From Lachnospiraceae bacterium (GTDB lineage: Bacteria > Bacillota > Clostridia > Lachnospirales > Lachnospiraceae): a stretch of 64,000 nucleotides of DNA. The notes under the pieces are model-generated. The model had not been told where the DNA came from. It did no database searches and was given only the letters and a program-made list of their open reading frames with translations. The stretch is taken from contig JAUNAJ010000005.1 in the NCBI GenBank assembly GCA_030527645.1, positions 1 through 64,000 on the forward strand, given 5' to 3'. This document shows, in pieces, positions 8,053 to 16,994 of this stretch. The stretch's first letter is position 1; each line of letters starts with the position of its first letter. The translations under genes and the position numbers were made by a program.

Positions 8053-9402
8053 ATGGAAAATTCAATCACACAGGGAAATCTTGTTAAAGCGATGATGCGG
8101 TTTTCTATTCCCTATCTGATCTCCAGTTTTCTGCAGACATTTTACGGAATGGCGGATCTGTTCATTACCGGACAGTTCAACGGAGCTGCAGAGGTGACTG
8201 CGGTATCAATAGGAAGTCAGATCATGCATATGTTTACAGTGATCGCAGTTGGCCTTGCAATGGGAACTACAGTTTCCATCAGTCGTTCTGTCGGAGCAGG
8301 AGATCGGAAGAAGACATCATTGGCTATCGGTAATTCTATCACAGTTTTTATAATTTTTGCTGTCCTCAGCACTGCCATACTGCTGCTGAATATCACGAAT
8401 CTATTACAGCTTCTGCAGACCCCTGAGGAGGCATCAGCATCTGCCGGGCAATATCTGCTGATCTGCTTCATCGGTATTATCTTTATCGTTGCGTACAATG
8501 TGATCAGCAGCATTTACCGGGGGCTTGGTGATACAAGAAGTCCTATGATCTTTGTGGGGATTGCCGGAGTATTTAATATTGGCCTGGATTATCTGTTGAT
8601 CGGTCCCCTTGATATGGGTGCAGCAGGTGCAGGCATTGCAACAGTAATCGCGCAGGCAGCATCCGTTGTGCTGGCGCTGATCTTTTCACGAAGAATTATG
8701 AAGGGAAAGGCAGCTCTTTCCCGACAGGATCTGCGTCTGCAGAGTGAGACAGTCAGAAATCTGCTGTCTGTCGGTCTGCCCATCGCAGCGCAGGATGGAT
8801 TTATACAGGTCTCATTTCTGATAATCACAATGATCGCAAACATGAGAGGTCTTGCTGTTGCAGCAGCAGTAGGGGTTGTGGAGAAAGTAATCAGCTTTCT
8901 ATTCCTGGTACCTTCTGCCATGCTGTCTACCATATCAGCTCTTGCTGCTCAGAATGCGGGAGCAGGTCTGCATGAGCGGGGAAGAAGGGTACTACGGTAT
9001 GGGCTTGCAATCTGTGTTGGCTACGGAACGGTAGTGTTCCTGGTTTGTCAGGCCGTGGCACCGGCGGTAGTGTCTCTGTTTGCTGCAAATGAACCGGAGG
9101 TAATAGTACTTGGCGGACAGTATCTGAGAGCGTATAGTGTGGACTGCATATTTGCGGGAATCCACTTCTGCTTCAGCGGATATTTCAGCGCCTATGGAAA
9201 ATCAATCTATTCCTTTATTCATAATCTTATTTCTGTTCTGGCAGTCAGGATTCCTGGAAGCTATCTGGCTTCGATTCTGTTTACTGCAAATCTGTTTCCC
9301 ATGGGGTTGGCAGCGCCGCTTGGATCCTGTCTCTCTGCAGTGATCTGCATATTCCTGTATCGCAGACTGAAAAAAAGTCAGTCTGCAGCAGGTACAAAAT
9401 AA
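8053..9402 (+). CDS. MATE-family efflux transporter
   Basis: 449 residues with about 12 hydrophobic helices. The N-terminus (ENSITQGNLVKAMMRFSIPYL) and the SIYRGLGDTRSPMIF stretch are typical of multidrug and toxic compound extrusion proteins, which export cationic compounds with Na+ or H+ exchange. The start at 8053 follows CAGGAGG by 8 nt; an upstream in-frame extension to 8002 lacks a ribosome site. It lies 77 bp after the MFS gene in the same direction and may be co-transcribed with it. Confidence 0.87.
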   Translation: MENSITQGNLVKAMMRFSIPYLISSFLQTFYGMADLFITGQFNGAAEVTAVSIGSQIMHMFTVIAVGLAMGTTVSISRSVGAGDRKKTSLAIGNSITVFIIFAVLSTAILLLNITNLLQLLQTPEEASASAGQYLLICFIGIIFIVAYNVISSIYRGLGDTRSPMIFVGIAGVFNIGLDYLLIGPLDMGAAGAGIATVIAQAASVVLALIFSRRIMKGKAALSRQDLRLQSETVRNLLSVGLPIAAQDGFIQVSFLIITMIANMRGLAVAAAVGVVEKVISFLFLVPSAMLSTISALAAQNAGAGLHERGRRVLRYGLAICVGYGTVVFLVCQAVAPAVVSLFAANEPEVIVLGGQYLRAYSVDCIFAGIHFCFSGYFSAYGKSIYSFIHNLISVLAVRIPGSYLASILFTANLFPMGLAAPLGSCLSAVICIFLYRRLKKSQSAAGTK

Positions 9403-9420
9403 GATACAGATATTTTTTTG

Positions 9421-9449
9421 TTGACGATGGTTTTCAGTCACTGTAAAAT
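9421..9449 (+). promoter_or_regulatory. Sigma-70-type promoter of the GMP synthase gene
   Basis: TTGACG (9421-9426), 17 bp, TAAAAT (9444-9449). It sits 56 bp before the start codon, so the gene is likely transcribed independently of the MATE gene. Confidence 0.7.
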
Positions 9450-9505
9450 CAAAAGTATTCTTATTGATAACTGAAAACATTTATGATATCCAGGAGGTAG
9501 AAAAG

Positions 9506-10489
9506 ATGGTACCAGACAGAAGACCGGCCGATATGGTCAGAATTACAACTCCGGAACTGGCACAGGCCTTTATTGACGAGCAGATTGCAGCTATTCGTGA
9601 GCAGGTGGGAGATAAGAAGGTTCTCCTGGCTCTTTCCGGTGGTGTTGACTCTTCTGTAGTTGCAGCACTGCTGATCAAGGCAATCGGAAATCAGCTGGTA
9701 AGTGTTCACGTAAATCATGGCCTTCTCCGCAAGGGTGAGCCGGAGCAGGTAATTGAAGTGTTCCGTAATCAGATGAAAGCAAACCTGATCTATGTGGATG
9801 CTACAGATCGTTTCCTTGATAAGCTGGCAGGTGTTTCAGATCCTGAGACAAAGAGAAAGATCATCGGCGGAGAGTTTATTGAGGTATTTGCTGAGGAAGC
9901 AAGAAAATTAGATGGAATCGAGTTCCTGGCACAGGGCACCATCTGGCCGGATATCCTGGAGTCTGAGGATGGAATCAAAGCACATCACAATGCTGGCGGT
10001 CTTCCGGAGGATATGAACTTTGATCTTGTAGAGCCGGTAAAGATTCTGTTTAAGGATGAGGTTCGTGTGATCGGTGAGCAGCTTGGCCTGCCTCACGGTA
10101 TGGTGTATCGTCAGCCGTTCCCGGGACCGGGACTTGGCGTTCGCTGTCCGGGAGCTATTACCCGTGATCGTCTGGAGGCGGTTCGTGAGTCCGATGCAAT
10201 CCTTCGTGAAGAGTTTGCAAAGAATGGTCTGGATGAAAAGGTGTGGCAGTACTTTACTGTTGTTCCGGATTTCAGATCTACAGGCGTTAAGGACGGCAAG
10301 AGAGCCTTTGAGTGGCTGTGCATCGTTCGTGCCGTTAATTCCGTAGATGTTATGACTGCAACGGCAGCTGAGATCCCTTATGATCTGATGCAGCATATTA
10401 CGGAGCGTATTACGCACGAAGTGCCGGGCATCAATCGTGTACTGTATGACTGTACACCGAAGCCGACAGGAACGGTAGAGTTCGAGTGA
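9506..10489 (+). CDS. guaA: GMP synthase ATP-pyrophosphatase subunit, without glutaminase domain
   Basis: 327 residues covering only the C-terminal half of a normal GuaA (about 510-525). The ATP-pyrophosphatase P-loop LSGGVDSS is at residues 43-50. The XMP-binding/dimerisation part ends in [11 protein letters not shown], equivalent to the usual KPPATIEWE tail. It would amidate XMP to GMP using ammonia, or glutamine via a separate class I amidotransferase subunit as in archaea. No such subunit lies in this window. The upstream gap is only 103 bp and follows an intact gene, so this is not a visible frameshift remnant. The ATG at 9506 follows AGGAGG by 8 nt. Confidence 0.85.
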   Translation: MVPDRRPADMVRITTPELAQAFIDEQIAAIREQVGDKKVLLALSGGVDSSVVAALLIKAIGNQLVSVHVNHGLLRKGEPEQVIEVFRNQMKANLIYVDATDRFLDKLAGVSDPETKRKIIGGEFIEVFAEEARKLDGIEFLAQGTIWPDILESEDGIKAHHNAGGLPEDMNFDLVEPVKILFKDEVRVIGEQLGLPHGMVYRQPFPGPGLGVRCPGAITRDRLEAVRESDAILREEFAKNGLDEKVWQYFTVVPDFRSTGVKDGKRAFEWLCIVRAVNSVDVMTATAAEIPYDLMQHITERITHEVPGINRVLYDCTPKPTGTVEFE

Positions 10490-10570
10490 TTTTTTTATCA
10501 TTTAAAAAATCGATTTTGAAAATTCTATAATTCTGAGCAGCGTTTTCAAAGTCAATAAGCAAAGACTTAC

Positions 10571-10607
10571 AGACCTTGACAGGGTAACTCCTGTTGAGGT
10601 CTTTTTT
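10571..10607 (+). terminator. Rho-independent terminator after guaA
   Basis: AGACCTTGACAGG (10571-10583) pairs with CCTGTTGAGGTCT (10589-10601) using two wobble pairs. The run of T that follows continues to 10607. Confidence 0.85.
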
Positions 10608-10708
10608 ATGTTCCGCACCTTTCGTCTGAAAAAACAGAAGAATTACTGAGAATTTTATGATAGAATAGTTATGAACTGACTAACTATTCGAAATCGGAGG
10701 ACATGAGT

Positions 10709-11743
10709 ATGAAGAAAATGATCGCACCGGGAACCGGCGGAGACAAATACGTTCCTGTTGAAAAAAGAGAGGGAGAAGCTTCTGTAGTATACTTCACGAG
10801 AGATCTTTCTCCGGAAGGGCTGAAAAAAATCTATGACAGAGTTTCAGAGAAAATTACAGGAAAAACAGCAATCAAGCTTCACACCGGTGAGGCGGAAGGT
10901 CCCAATATCATTCCCCGTCCATGGGTGAAGGAACTGATACAGGAAAAGCTTCCGGAAGCAGCAATTGTAGAGACCAACACCTACTATGAAGGAAGTCGCT
11001 ATACCACAGAGGCTCACCGGAAAACGCTGGAGATCAACGGATGGACCTTCTGTCCTGTAGATATTGTGGATGAGGAAGCGGTTACTACATTCCCTGTTAA
11101 GGGCGGTAAGTGGTTCGATGAGATCCATGTAGGAAAGAATCTGGAGAAGTATGAGTCCATGCTGACGCTGACCCACTTCAAGGGACATATGATGGGCGGC
11201 TTCGGCGGCTCTAATAAAAATATCGGTATCGGCTGCGCAGACGGAAGAATCGGAAAGAAGGAGATCCATACTGCCTCCAAGATGTTCGATATTGATAAGG
11301 AAGAACTGATGGAGCGCATATCCGAAAGTACAAAGGGAACGATCGATCACTTTGCGGATCATATTTCATATATCAATGTAATGAGGAATATGTCTGTCTC
11401 CTGTGACTGTGAAGGCTGCGAAGCAGAGCCCGTTGTAACACCGGATATCGGAATCGTTGCATCCTTTGATATTCTTGCTGCTGACAATGCCTGTGTAGAT
11501 CTGATCTACAGTCTGCCGGGAAATGGCGGAAAGCACATGATCGAGCGTATGGAATCCCGTCACGGACTGCGCCAGCTTTCCTATATGAAGGAGCTTGGCA
11601 TGGGTAATGACAGATATGTGCTGATCGACCTTGACCATGGTGATAAGGAGATCAATGCTGCAGAGGCTGTTGCCGGTATTGAGCCTGTCTGGGTACCGGA
11701 CAAATATAATACCTTCCCGGGAAGGAATAAGCTGAACGGATAA
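10709..11743 (+). CDS. DUF362-domain protein
   Basis: 344 residues, cytoplasmic. The pattern KLHTGEAEGPNIIPRP near residue 50 and HFKGHMMGGFGGSNKNIGIG near residue 155 are characteristic of DUF362, a family of unknown catalytic role often linked to iron-sulfur proteins. A CDCEGC cluster near residue 230 could bind metal, but a full ferredoxin motif is absent. The ATG at 10709 is chosen because GGAGG ends at 10700, 8 nt upstream. An AraC regulator starts 18 bp downstream, suggesting co-transcription. Confidence 0.75.
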   Translation: MKKMIAPGTGGDKYVPVEKREGEASVVYFTRDLSPEGLKKIYDRVSEKITGKTAIKLHTGEAEGPNIIPRPWVKELIQEKLPEAAIVETNTYYEGSRYTTEAHRKTLEINGWTFCPVDIVDEEAVTTFPVKGGKWFDEIHVGKNLEKYESMLTLTHFKGHMMGGFGGSNKNIGIGCADGRIGKKEIHTASKMFDIDKEELMERISESTKGTIDHFADHISYINVMRNMSVSCDCEGCEAEPVVTPDIGIVASFDILAADNACVDLIYSLPGNGGKHMIERMESRHGLRQLSYMKELGMGNDRYVLIDLDHGDKEINAAEAVAGIEPVWVPDKYNTFPGRNKLNG

Positions 11744-11761
11744 TACATTACAGGAGTCTGC

Positions 11762-12700
11762 ATGAATAAGAACAACTACTGGGTTACCCTGCAGGATATG
11801 AAGGAGACTGACTTTTTTGTGAAGGATGCTTCCATGAAGGAGCAGTTTCGATTCAAAGAAGGTATTCTTCCGGTCCGGTATTACGATCAACATCTGTATT
11901 ATGTGGACTGGCATTGGCATGAAGAGGTGGAATTTACGCAGATCGTTTGTGATCAGATGATCTGTGAGATTGGAAGCGAGCAGCTTACACTGAGAAAGGG
12001 AGACTGCCTGCTGATCAACAGTCAGGTTCTGCACCAGTACGTTCAGGTGGATACGGAACAGGAGGGGATCAGTGACTGGACCAGTCTGCTGTTCGATCCT
12101 CAGTTGATAGCCGATGCAGATTCGCTGGCTTACCGGCAGTATATTGAACCGATCATCCGTTCCAGCAGACAGTATCTGCTTCTGGATCCGTCGGTTCCCT
12201 GGCAAAAAGCAGTGATTGAATATTTCCAAAAGGCAGAGCAGCTGTGTGTATCCAATCCTCCGGTTGTGGATCTGTATCTGAAGCAGGCGTTGACCGGATT
12301 ATGGATCCAGCTGGCGGAGCATATGGACTTGTTTCCGGCATATGAGAACAGATCTCCGAAACAGAGAAAACAGGAGCGGCTTCGTATCATGATGCGCTAT
12401 ATCTGGGAGCATTATCAGGAGCCGATTACCTTGACAGATATTGCCAGAGAGGTACATGTCAGTGAAAGGACGGCGGAGCGCTGCTTTAAGGATGAGATTC
12501 AGGTCTCTCCGTTGATCTATCTGCAGAATTATCGGCTGCGCTGTGCAAGGAGAATGCTGCTGACGGATGAAAGCAGCAGTATACTTGATATTGCACTGAA
12601 TTGCGGTTTTGAAAGCAGCTCCTACTTTGACCGTATCTTCAAGCGAGCCTACCAGATCACACCGCGGCAGTTTCGGCAGACCGCCGGCTCGATTAATTAA
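11762..12700 (+). CDS. AraC-family regulator with N-terminal cupin
   Basis: 312 residues. The N-terminal cupin has a WHWHEEVEFTQI motif near residue 50. The C-terminal AraC DNA-binding domain has ITLTDIAREVHVSERTAERC and GFESSSYFDRIFKRAYQITP. It is similar in layout to the regulator at 5.8-6.7 kb, so the two may be paralogues. It follows the DUF362 gene by 18 bp and converges on a MATE gene across a strong terminator. Its targets are not evident. Confidence 0.85.
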   Translation: MNKNNYWVTLQDMKETDFFVKDASMKEQFRFKEGILPVRYYDQHLYYVDWHWHEEVEFTQIVCDQMICEIGSEQLTLRKGDCLLINSQVLHQYVQVDTEQEGISDWTSLLFDPQLIADADSLAYRQYIEPIIRSSRQYLLLDPSVPWQKAVIEYFQKAEQLCVSNPPVVDLYLKQALTGLWIQLAEHMDLFPAYENRSPKQRKQERLRIMMRYIWEHYQEPITLTDIAREVHVSERTAERCFKDEIQVSPLIYLQNYRLRCARRMLLTDESSSILDIALNCGFESSSYFDRIFKRAYQITPRQFRQTAGSIN

Positions 12701-12726
12701 TAATAATCACCTGTGAACAGTGGACG

Positions 12727-12777
12727 AAAAACGATCCTGATTTCGAGGCGTACCCTCGAAATCAGGATCGTTTTTTG
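12727..12777. terminator. Strong bidirectional terminator
   Basis: ACGATCCTGATTTCGAGG (12731-12748) pairs with the complementary arm ending at 12770, with AAAA on the left and six T on the right. It serves the AraC gene and the convergent MATE gene. Confidence 0.9.
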
Positions 12778-12779
12778 TA

Positions 12780-14126
12780 CTAGTCCCGTGTGAGCTTGTA
12801 AGCCCAGGTTCCGTAGTTGACCTTTATAAAAGCAGGAATTCCCTTGAATACCTGATCGAAATTCAGCATGCACACCACCAATGCAGGGGAGGCATGAAAT
12901 ACAAAGGCCAGCAGGAAGGACAGGGGCAGGGTAATGCACCAGATGCTGACAAGATCCAGAACCATGCAGTATTTTGTTGCACCGCCGGCTTTGATAATAC
13001 CGGAATTGGTAGGCATCTGGTAGGACATGGTTACGACAATGACTGACAGGATCAGAAGGAACTGATTTGCCAGTGCCTTGGTCTCGGGTTCCAGATTGTA
13101 GACAGAAAGAATCGGGATCCGGATCAGGAACAGGAGAATGCCTGCGCATATTCCAATGAAGACAAACATGATCTGCATGGTTTTTGCGTAGGATTTCAGT
13201 TTGTCCATATCCCCTTCTCCGATTGTTTTCCCTACAAAGAAGGAGGCGGCGCCTGCTGCTCCCTGAGCTCCTGATTTAACAAGCAGGAACAAGGTGGATG
13301 CCACAGAATTCGCCGCAATTGCCCGGGCAGTCATATGACCGAGAATTGCATTCTGAAAGGCATTGTTAAAGCCCCACATACTGTTTACAAAAAGCAGAGG
13401 TGCCATCAGGCGGATATAATCCTTGAACAGACTGCGGTCAAACACTGTGTAATCGCGGATGGCCAGGTGCAGGTTTCTGTCTTTTTTTCGAATAAACAGA
13501 AGGAGGGCAAGAACCTCCAGAATTCTGGCTGTCAGAGTTCCGACAGCGGCACCGGTAATTCCCAGCTCCGGTGCACCAAACCGGCCGTAGATCAGCGTGT
13601 AGTTGATACAGCAGTTTACGATCAGAGACAGAATAGAGAGCCCGAGAGCAATTTTTACCACACCGGTGCTTCTGAGTGTAGCCAGAAGAATCTGGGTTAC
13701 AGCAAAGAACAGATAGGTGAAGCGAACCACCCGGAGATATTCGGAACCGGATGTAATAATAGCAGCATCGTTCGTAAAAATAGAAATTGCCTGCGCTGGA
13801 AAAACAGAAACCAGAACGAACAGCAGAACTGCGGTAAAGAGTCCAAACCGCATGGCAATGGAGGAAACCTTTTTGATCGGATCCGTATTGCCCTTTCCGA
13901 AATACTGTGTTCCGAGAACAACGATTCCCTCGCCGAAGGCGAGCAGGATCATCTGGTAGACAAACTGAATCTGGTTTACAGCAGCTGCACCGGAAAGAGC
14001 GGATTCGCTGTAAGCACCCAGCATTAAGTTGTCAGCAAGATTTACGCTGAGGGTAATAACATTCTGAAGAACCAGAACAAAAAACATTCCAAAGAAACTC
14101 TTGTAAAAATATCTGTCCTTTACCAT
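12780..14126 (-). CDS. MATE-family efflux transporter
   Basis: 448 residues with about 12 hydrophobic helices. SVNLADNLMLGAYSESALSG near the N-terminus is the standard MATE substrate-path stretch. It is distinct from the MATE protein at 8.1-9.4 kb. The ribosome site upstream of the ATG is weak (AAAGGT about 15 nt away), so either the start or the expression level is uncertain. It ends at the shared terminator at 12.73-12.78 kb. Confidence 0.85.
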   Translation of the reverse strand: MVKDRYFYKSFFGMFFVLVLQNVITLSVNLADNLMLGAYSESALSGAAAVNQIQFVYQMILLAFGEGIVVLGTQYFGKGNTDPIKKVSSIAMRFGLFTAVLLFVLVSVFPAQAISIFTNDAAIITSGSEYLRVVRFTYLFFAVTQILLATLRSTGVVKIALGLSILSLIVNCCINYTLIYGRFGAPELGITGAAVGTLTARILEVLALLLFIRKKDRNLHLAIRDYTVFDRSLFKDYIRLMAPLLFVNSMWGFNNAFQNAILGHMTARAIAANSVASTLFLLVKSGAQGAAGAASFFVGKTIGEGDMDKLKSYAKTMQIMFVFIGICAGILLFLIRIPILSVYNLEPETKALANQFLLILSVIVVTMSYQMPTNSGIIKAGGATKYCMVLDLVSIWCITLPLSFLLAFVFHASPALVVCMLNFDQVFKGIPAFIKVNYGTWAYKLTRD

Positions 14127-14286
14127 TTTAGGATACCCAACCTTTTGAAAAAAATCCCTTCAGTTTCCTATGGCCGGACACCTGCTGCCATTAGAGGATA
14201 GAAGGTCTCCGCCAACATCTCTCATTCTAGTCTTTGTATTCGGACTATGCAAGGGCAGATATGTCTTAAATGAGAAGAAATGTCTG

Positions 14287-14475
14287 AATAGGTTACAGTT
14301 CACGGGAAATTTGAGTAAGGATGCTGAATCGTCGTGTCTGGCACGTAAGAGGCAGCATCCTTACTCAAATTTTGCCGGGAAAGGGGAACCGCCCCTTCAT
14401 GAGCAGTCCAGGCTGCGTCAGCAGCAGCTTGAGCCGCATAGCGGCGGGGATTGCGAATGATGGGGCGGTTACAGT
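14287..14475. repeat. Highly structured intergenic element (nested inverted repeats)
   Basis: A 364-bp gap (14127-14490) with no gene holds this element. First comes a perfect 20-bp stem, 14307-14326 with 14353-14372, whose loop contains a smaller CGTG/CACG stem. Then AACCGCCCC (14387-14395) pairs with GGGGCGGTT (14462-14470), enclosing GCCGC/GCGGC and other small stems. GGTTACAG occurs near both ends (14291 and 14467). The edges resemble the dispersed GTTAC/GTTCAC element seen elsewhere in the window. It could be a small mobile (MITE-like) element, a structured RNA, or a compound terminator. Confidence 0.6.
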
Positions 14476-14490
14476 TTCTCTGACTTACAA

Positions 14491-16869
14491 TCAGTGTTCC
14501 AGAACCGGAGTCCAGTAATGGTTATCGTAAATATCTGTAAAACGATAGGTGATCAGAACATCGCCGTCGCCGACAGGCACATTGCTGATCTCCAGATCCT
14601 CGGTGACGGTCATTTCTTCGCCGAGATAGTAGCTGTCCAGATATTCTCCTTCATAGCTGTAGAAATCACAGAGGAAATCCAGCTCATCGCCTTCCTCCAG
14701 GGCAAGATCGGATTTTGCAATGGTTTCGGTTTCTCCGTCTCTGTAATCTGTTACGGTACCGGTTATGGTTCCGTAGGGATTTTCTGAAGTGAACTCCAGA
14801 AGCAGATTGACCCTGCTGCCGTTCAGCATGGCAGGGACTGTGCCCTGGATAGAATAGCCATCCCCGTTTTCCACTGTTCCGGTGTAGTAGTAAGCCACCG
14901 GCTGTCCATTGATGGCAAGCCAGGTGTGGTCGGTCTCCGGAATCAGACTGCCATTTTCGTCGAAGGAATAGACATTGTCCAATCCCAGGTCGACATAGCC
15001 TTCGCCGTCATCATAGAACATGTTCAGAGCAAGATCGGTTACAAGACTCCATTGCTTCTCAGACAGGGACAGCGTTCCGTCTTCGTTCCAGGAAAGCCTG
15101 GATGCATCGAATTGATTTTCTGCAAGATAATCTGCAGCATCATCTATGCTAAGGCTTCTTCCGCCGGAAAGATCATAGGCACTGGAAACCATCATCTGCT
15201 GGAGGATCTGCAGTACTGTATCGCTGTTGGAGGTTCCTCCTCCGCCGAGACCGCCAAGAAGCAGATCAAAGGCGGAGCCGTTGTTTCCGTTGTTCTGGGA
15301 TACGCTCTGAGCAGGAATCTGCAGTGCGGCATAGGCTTTGATGCAGCTTGAGTACTCTTCGTCTACTCCCAGCGCATTGTTGATCTGCACAGCATTATTG
15401 ACTGTTCCCGGTTTTCTGTTTGGGAAATAGATGGATATTCCGTAAGCATTGCTGATATTCGTAGAGGTACGATTGTATTTAACGGCACCTTGAATTGCTT
15501 CTGACAGCTCTTTGGATGAATCTGCATCGATTCGCTGTGCAAGATCTACCAGATCCACCTGATCGATTTTTGAGGAAACGGCGAATTCCCGAGCTCCCTG
15601 TCTGGCTGCAGCAACGGTTTTATACTCTTTCGCCTGAATCATCTCGATGGTATCGTTGGAGAATGCATTCAGCTTTTCCGGCACCACAGCTGAAAATTCT
15701 GCAAGATCTACCACGGAGAGTGTAGTCAGCTGACCGCGGCATTTGGTATTGCATTCTTCTACAAAGGAATCCACAATGGATTTTCCAAGAGTGACTGTGT
15801 GAATGGAAGGGTCTTTCCCAAGTGTATTCAGCCAGGTGGTGTAATACCAGCCGATTCCGGGTTCTGTTTCTTCTGAAGCGATCATATAATCTGCATAGGA
15901 ATCCAGCATCAGGGCATTCTCTGCTGTGGCCATCAGACAGGCATCGAAGCCGATAAAGTCAAACTTCATATCGGCATTTTTAAGAGCCTCGCTGATCCCG
16001 GTAAGACTCATGGATCCTGAGGAAGGGCGTTTTTCATCATAGCCGTAGCCGGAAAGGGAGCCGCCGCCGTGGTCCCATAGGATCAGTTCATTTCTATTTG
16101 CCGGAAAATTGGAGCGGCAGTACCGGATGAACTCTGTCAGGGTAGCAGGATCCGTCATAGCCTTATCGCCCATATTGCTTTCCAGACGTTCCAGATTTCC
16201 GTTTCGAACACGGTAGATCTGATTTACATCGCTGCTGATTCCCTGGATCTTCCAGCTCTTGCAGCCTCCGGTATAGAGAATCAGGTTTACGAAATCTCCG
16301 AAATCGGCGGCGGCCATCTCCTGAATATCGCTGCTGGCCATGCTGCTTCTGGACTCCAGATCGGTACCACACATATAGATCATAACAGTAACCTGATCCT
16401 GATTATTTCCATTGATAACAGTATATTTATCTCTTGCATCAGACGAGACTGTCAGATCGGCCGCTTCTGCTGCGGATTGAATATGATTTCCGGATGAGAT
16501 GCTGCTCATAGCAGTCTGCGGCATATAAGCGGATGTATTGGCTCCGGTATAGGAGGACTGTGCCTGCTGCACAGCAGAGCCTGTATCGGAATTTCCGGAG
16601 CTGCCTTCCAGCATAGAAACAGCACCTCCGCCTCCGCCCAGAAGAACCACCAGAAGACCGATGATGATTGCAATAGGACTTCTTCCGCTGCCACTTCGCT
16701 TCGGGCCGCCGGCACCTCCGGAATTTCTTTGACCGGTTCCGCTTCCGCCGGCTCTGCCCGAACCGCTGCCTACAGGTCCTGTTCCCAGGCCTTCCCCTCT
16801 TCGGTGTACGCCGGCAGAGCTGCCGGTGACATGTTTTTCTCTGCTTCTTGGTCTGCGTTGATCAGCCAT
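14491..16869 (-). CDS. Clostripain-family (C11) cysteine protease, membrane-anchored
   Basis: 792 residues. A short cytoplasmic N-terminus rich in Gly/Ser/Arg (about 15-64) precedes one membrane helix (about 65-86) and a long exported part. The protease core has VTVMIYMCGTDLES (about 160-173), the catalytic histidine in WDHGGG (His267) and the catalytic cysteine in GFDACLMA (Cys311). C11 proteases cut after arginine or lysine. The C-terminal 300 residues form beta-rich repeats of unknown role. The start at 16869 has GAGGGGG upstream; an in-frame extension to 16938 lacks one. Confidence 0.85.
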   Translation of the reverse strand: MADQRRPRSREKHVTGSSAGVHRRGEGLGTGPVGSGSGRAGGSGTGQRNSGGAGGPKRSGSGRSPIAIIIGLLVVLLGGGGGAVSMLEGSSGNSDTGSAVQQAQSSYTGANTSAYMPQTAMSSISSGNHIQSAAEAADLTVSSDARDKYTVINGNNQDQVTVMIYMCGTDLESRSSMASSDIQEMAAADFGDFVNLILYTGGCKSWKIQGISSDVNQIYRVRNGNLERLESNMGDKAMTDPATLTEFIRYCRSNFPANRNELILWDHGGGSLSGYGYDEKRPSSGSMSLTGISEALKNADMKFDFIGFDACLMATAENALMLDSYADYMIASEETEPGIGWYYTTWLNTLGKDPSIHTVTLGKSIVDSFVEECNTKCRGQLTTLSVVDLAEFSAVVPEKLNAFSNDTIEMIQAKEYKTVAAARQGAREFAVSSKIDQVDLVDLAQRIDADSSKELSEAIQGAVKYNRTSTNISNAYGISIYFPNRKPGTVNNAVQINNALGVDEEYSSCIKAYAALQIPAQSVSQNNGNNGSAFDLLLGGLGGGGTSNSDTVLQILQQMMVSSAYDLSGGRSLSIDDAADYLAENQFDASRLSWNEDGTLSLSEKQWSLVTDLALNMFYDDGEGYVDLGLDNVYSFDENGSLIPETDHTWLAINGQPVAYYYTGTVENGDGYSIQGTVPAMLNGSRVNLLLEFTSENPYGTITGTVTDYRDGETETIAKSDLALEEGDELDFLCDFYSYEGEYLDSYYLGEEMTVTEDLEISNVPVGDGDVLITYRFTDIYDNHYWTPVLEH

Positions 16870-16994
16870 ACTATCCCCCTCGCGAGCACTTCTTAAAGTA
16901 ACTGCATTCATCATATCGCAGGCAGAAGGATCATGCAAGGTTTCCGCTTCCCGGGTATGATTTTTGGGGAACGGTAACGATTTGAGTGAGTACG

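Noticed and set aside
9403-9505. Frameshifted N-terminal half of guaA
   Set aside because: The gap is only 103 bp, carries a promoter and follows an intact MATE gene; there is no room for a decayed glutaminase domain.
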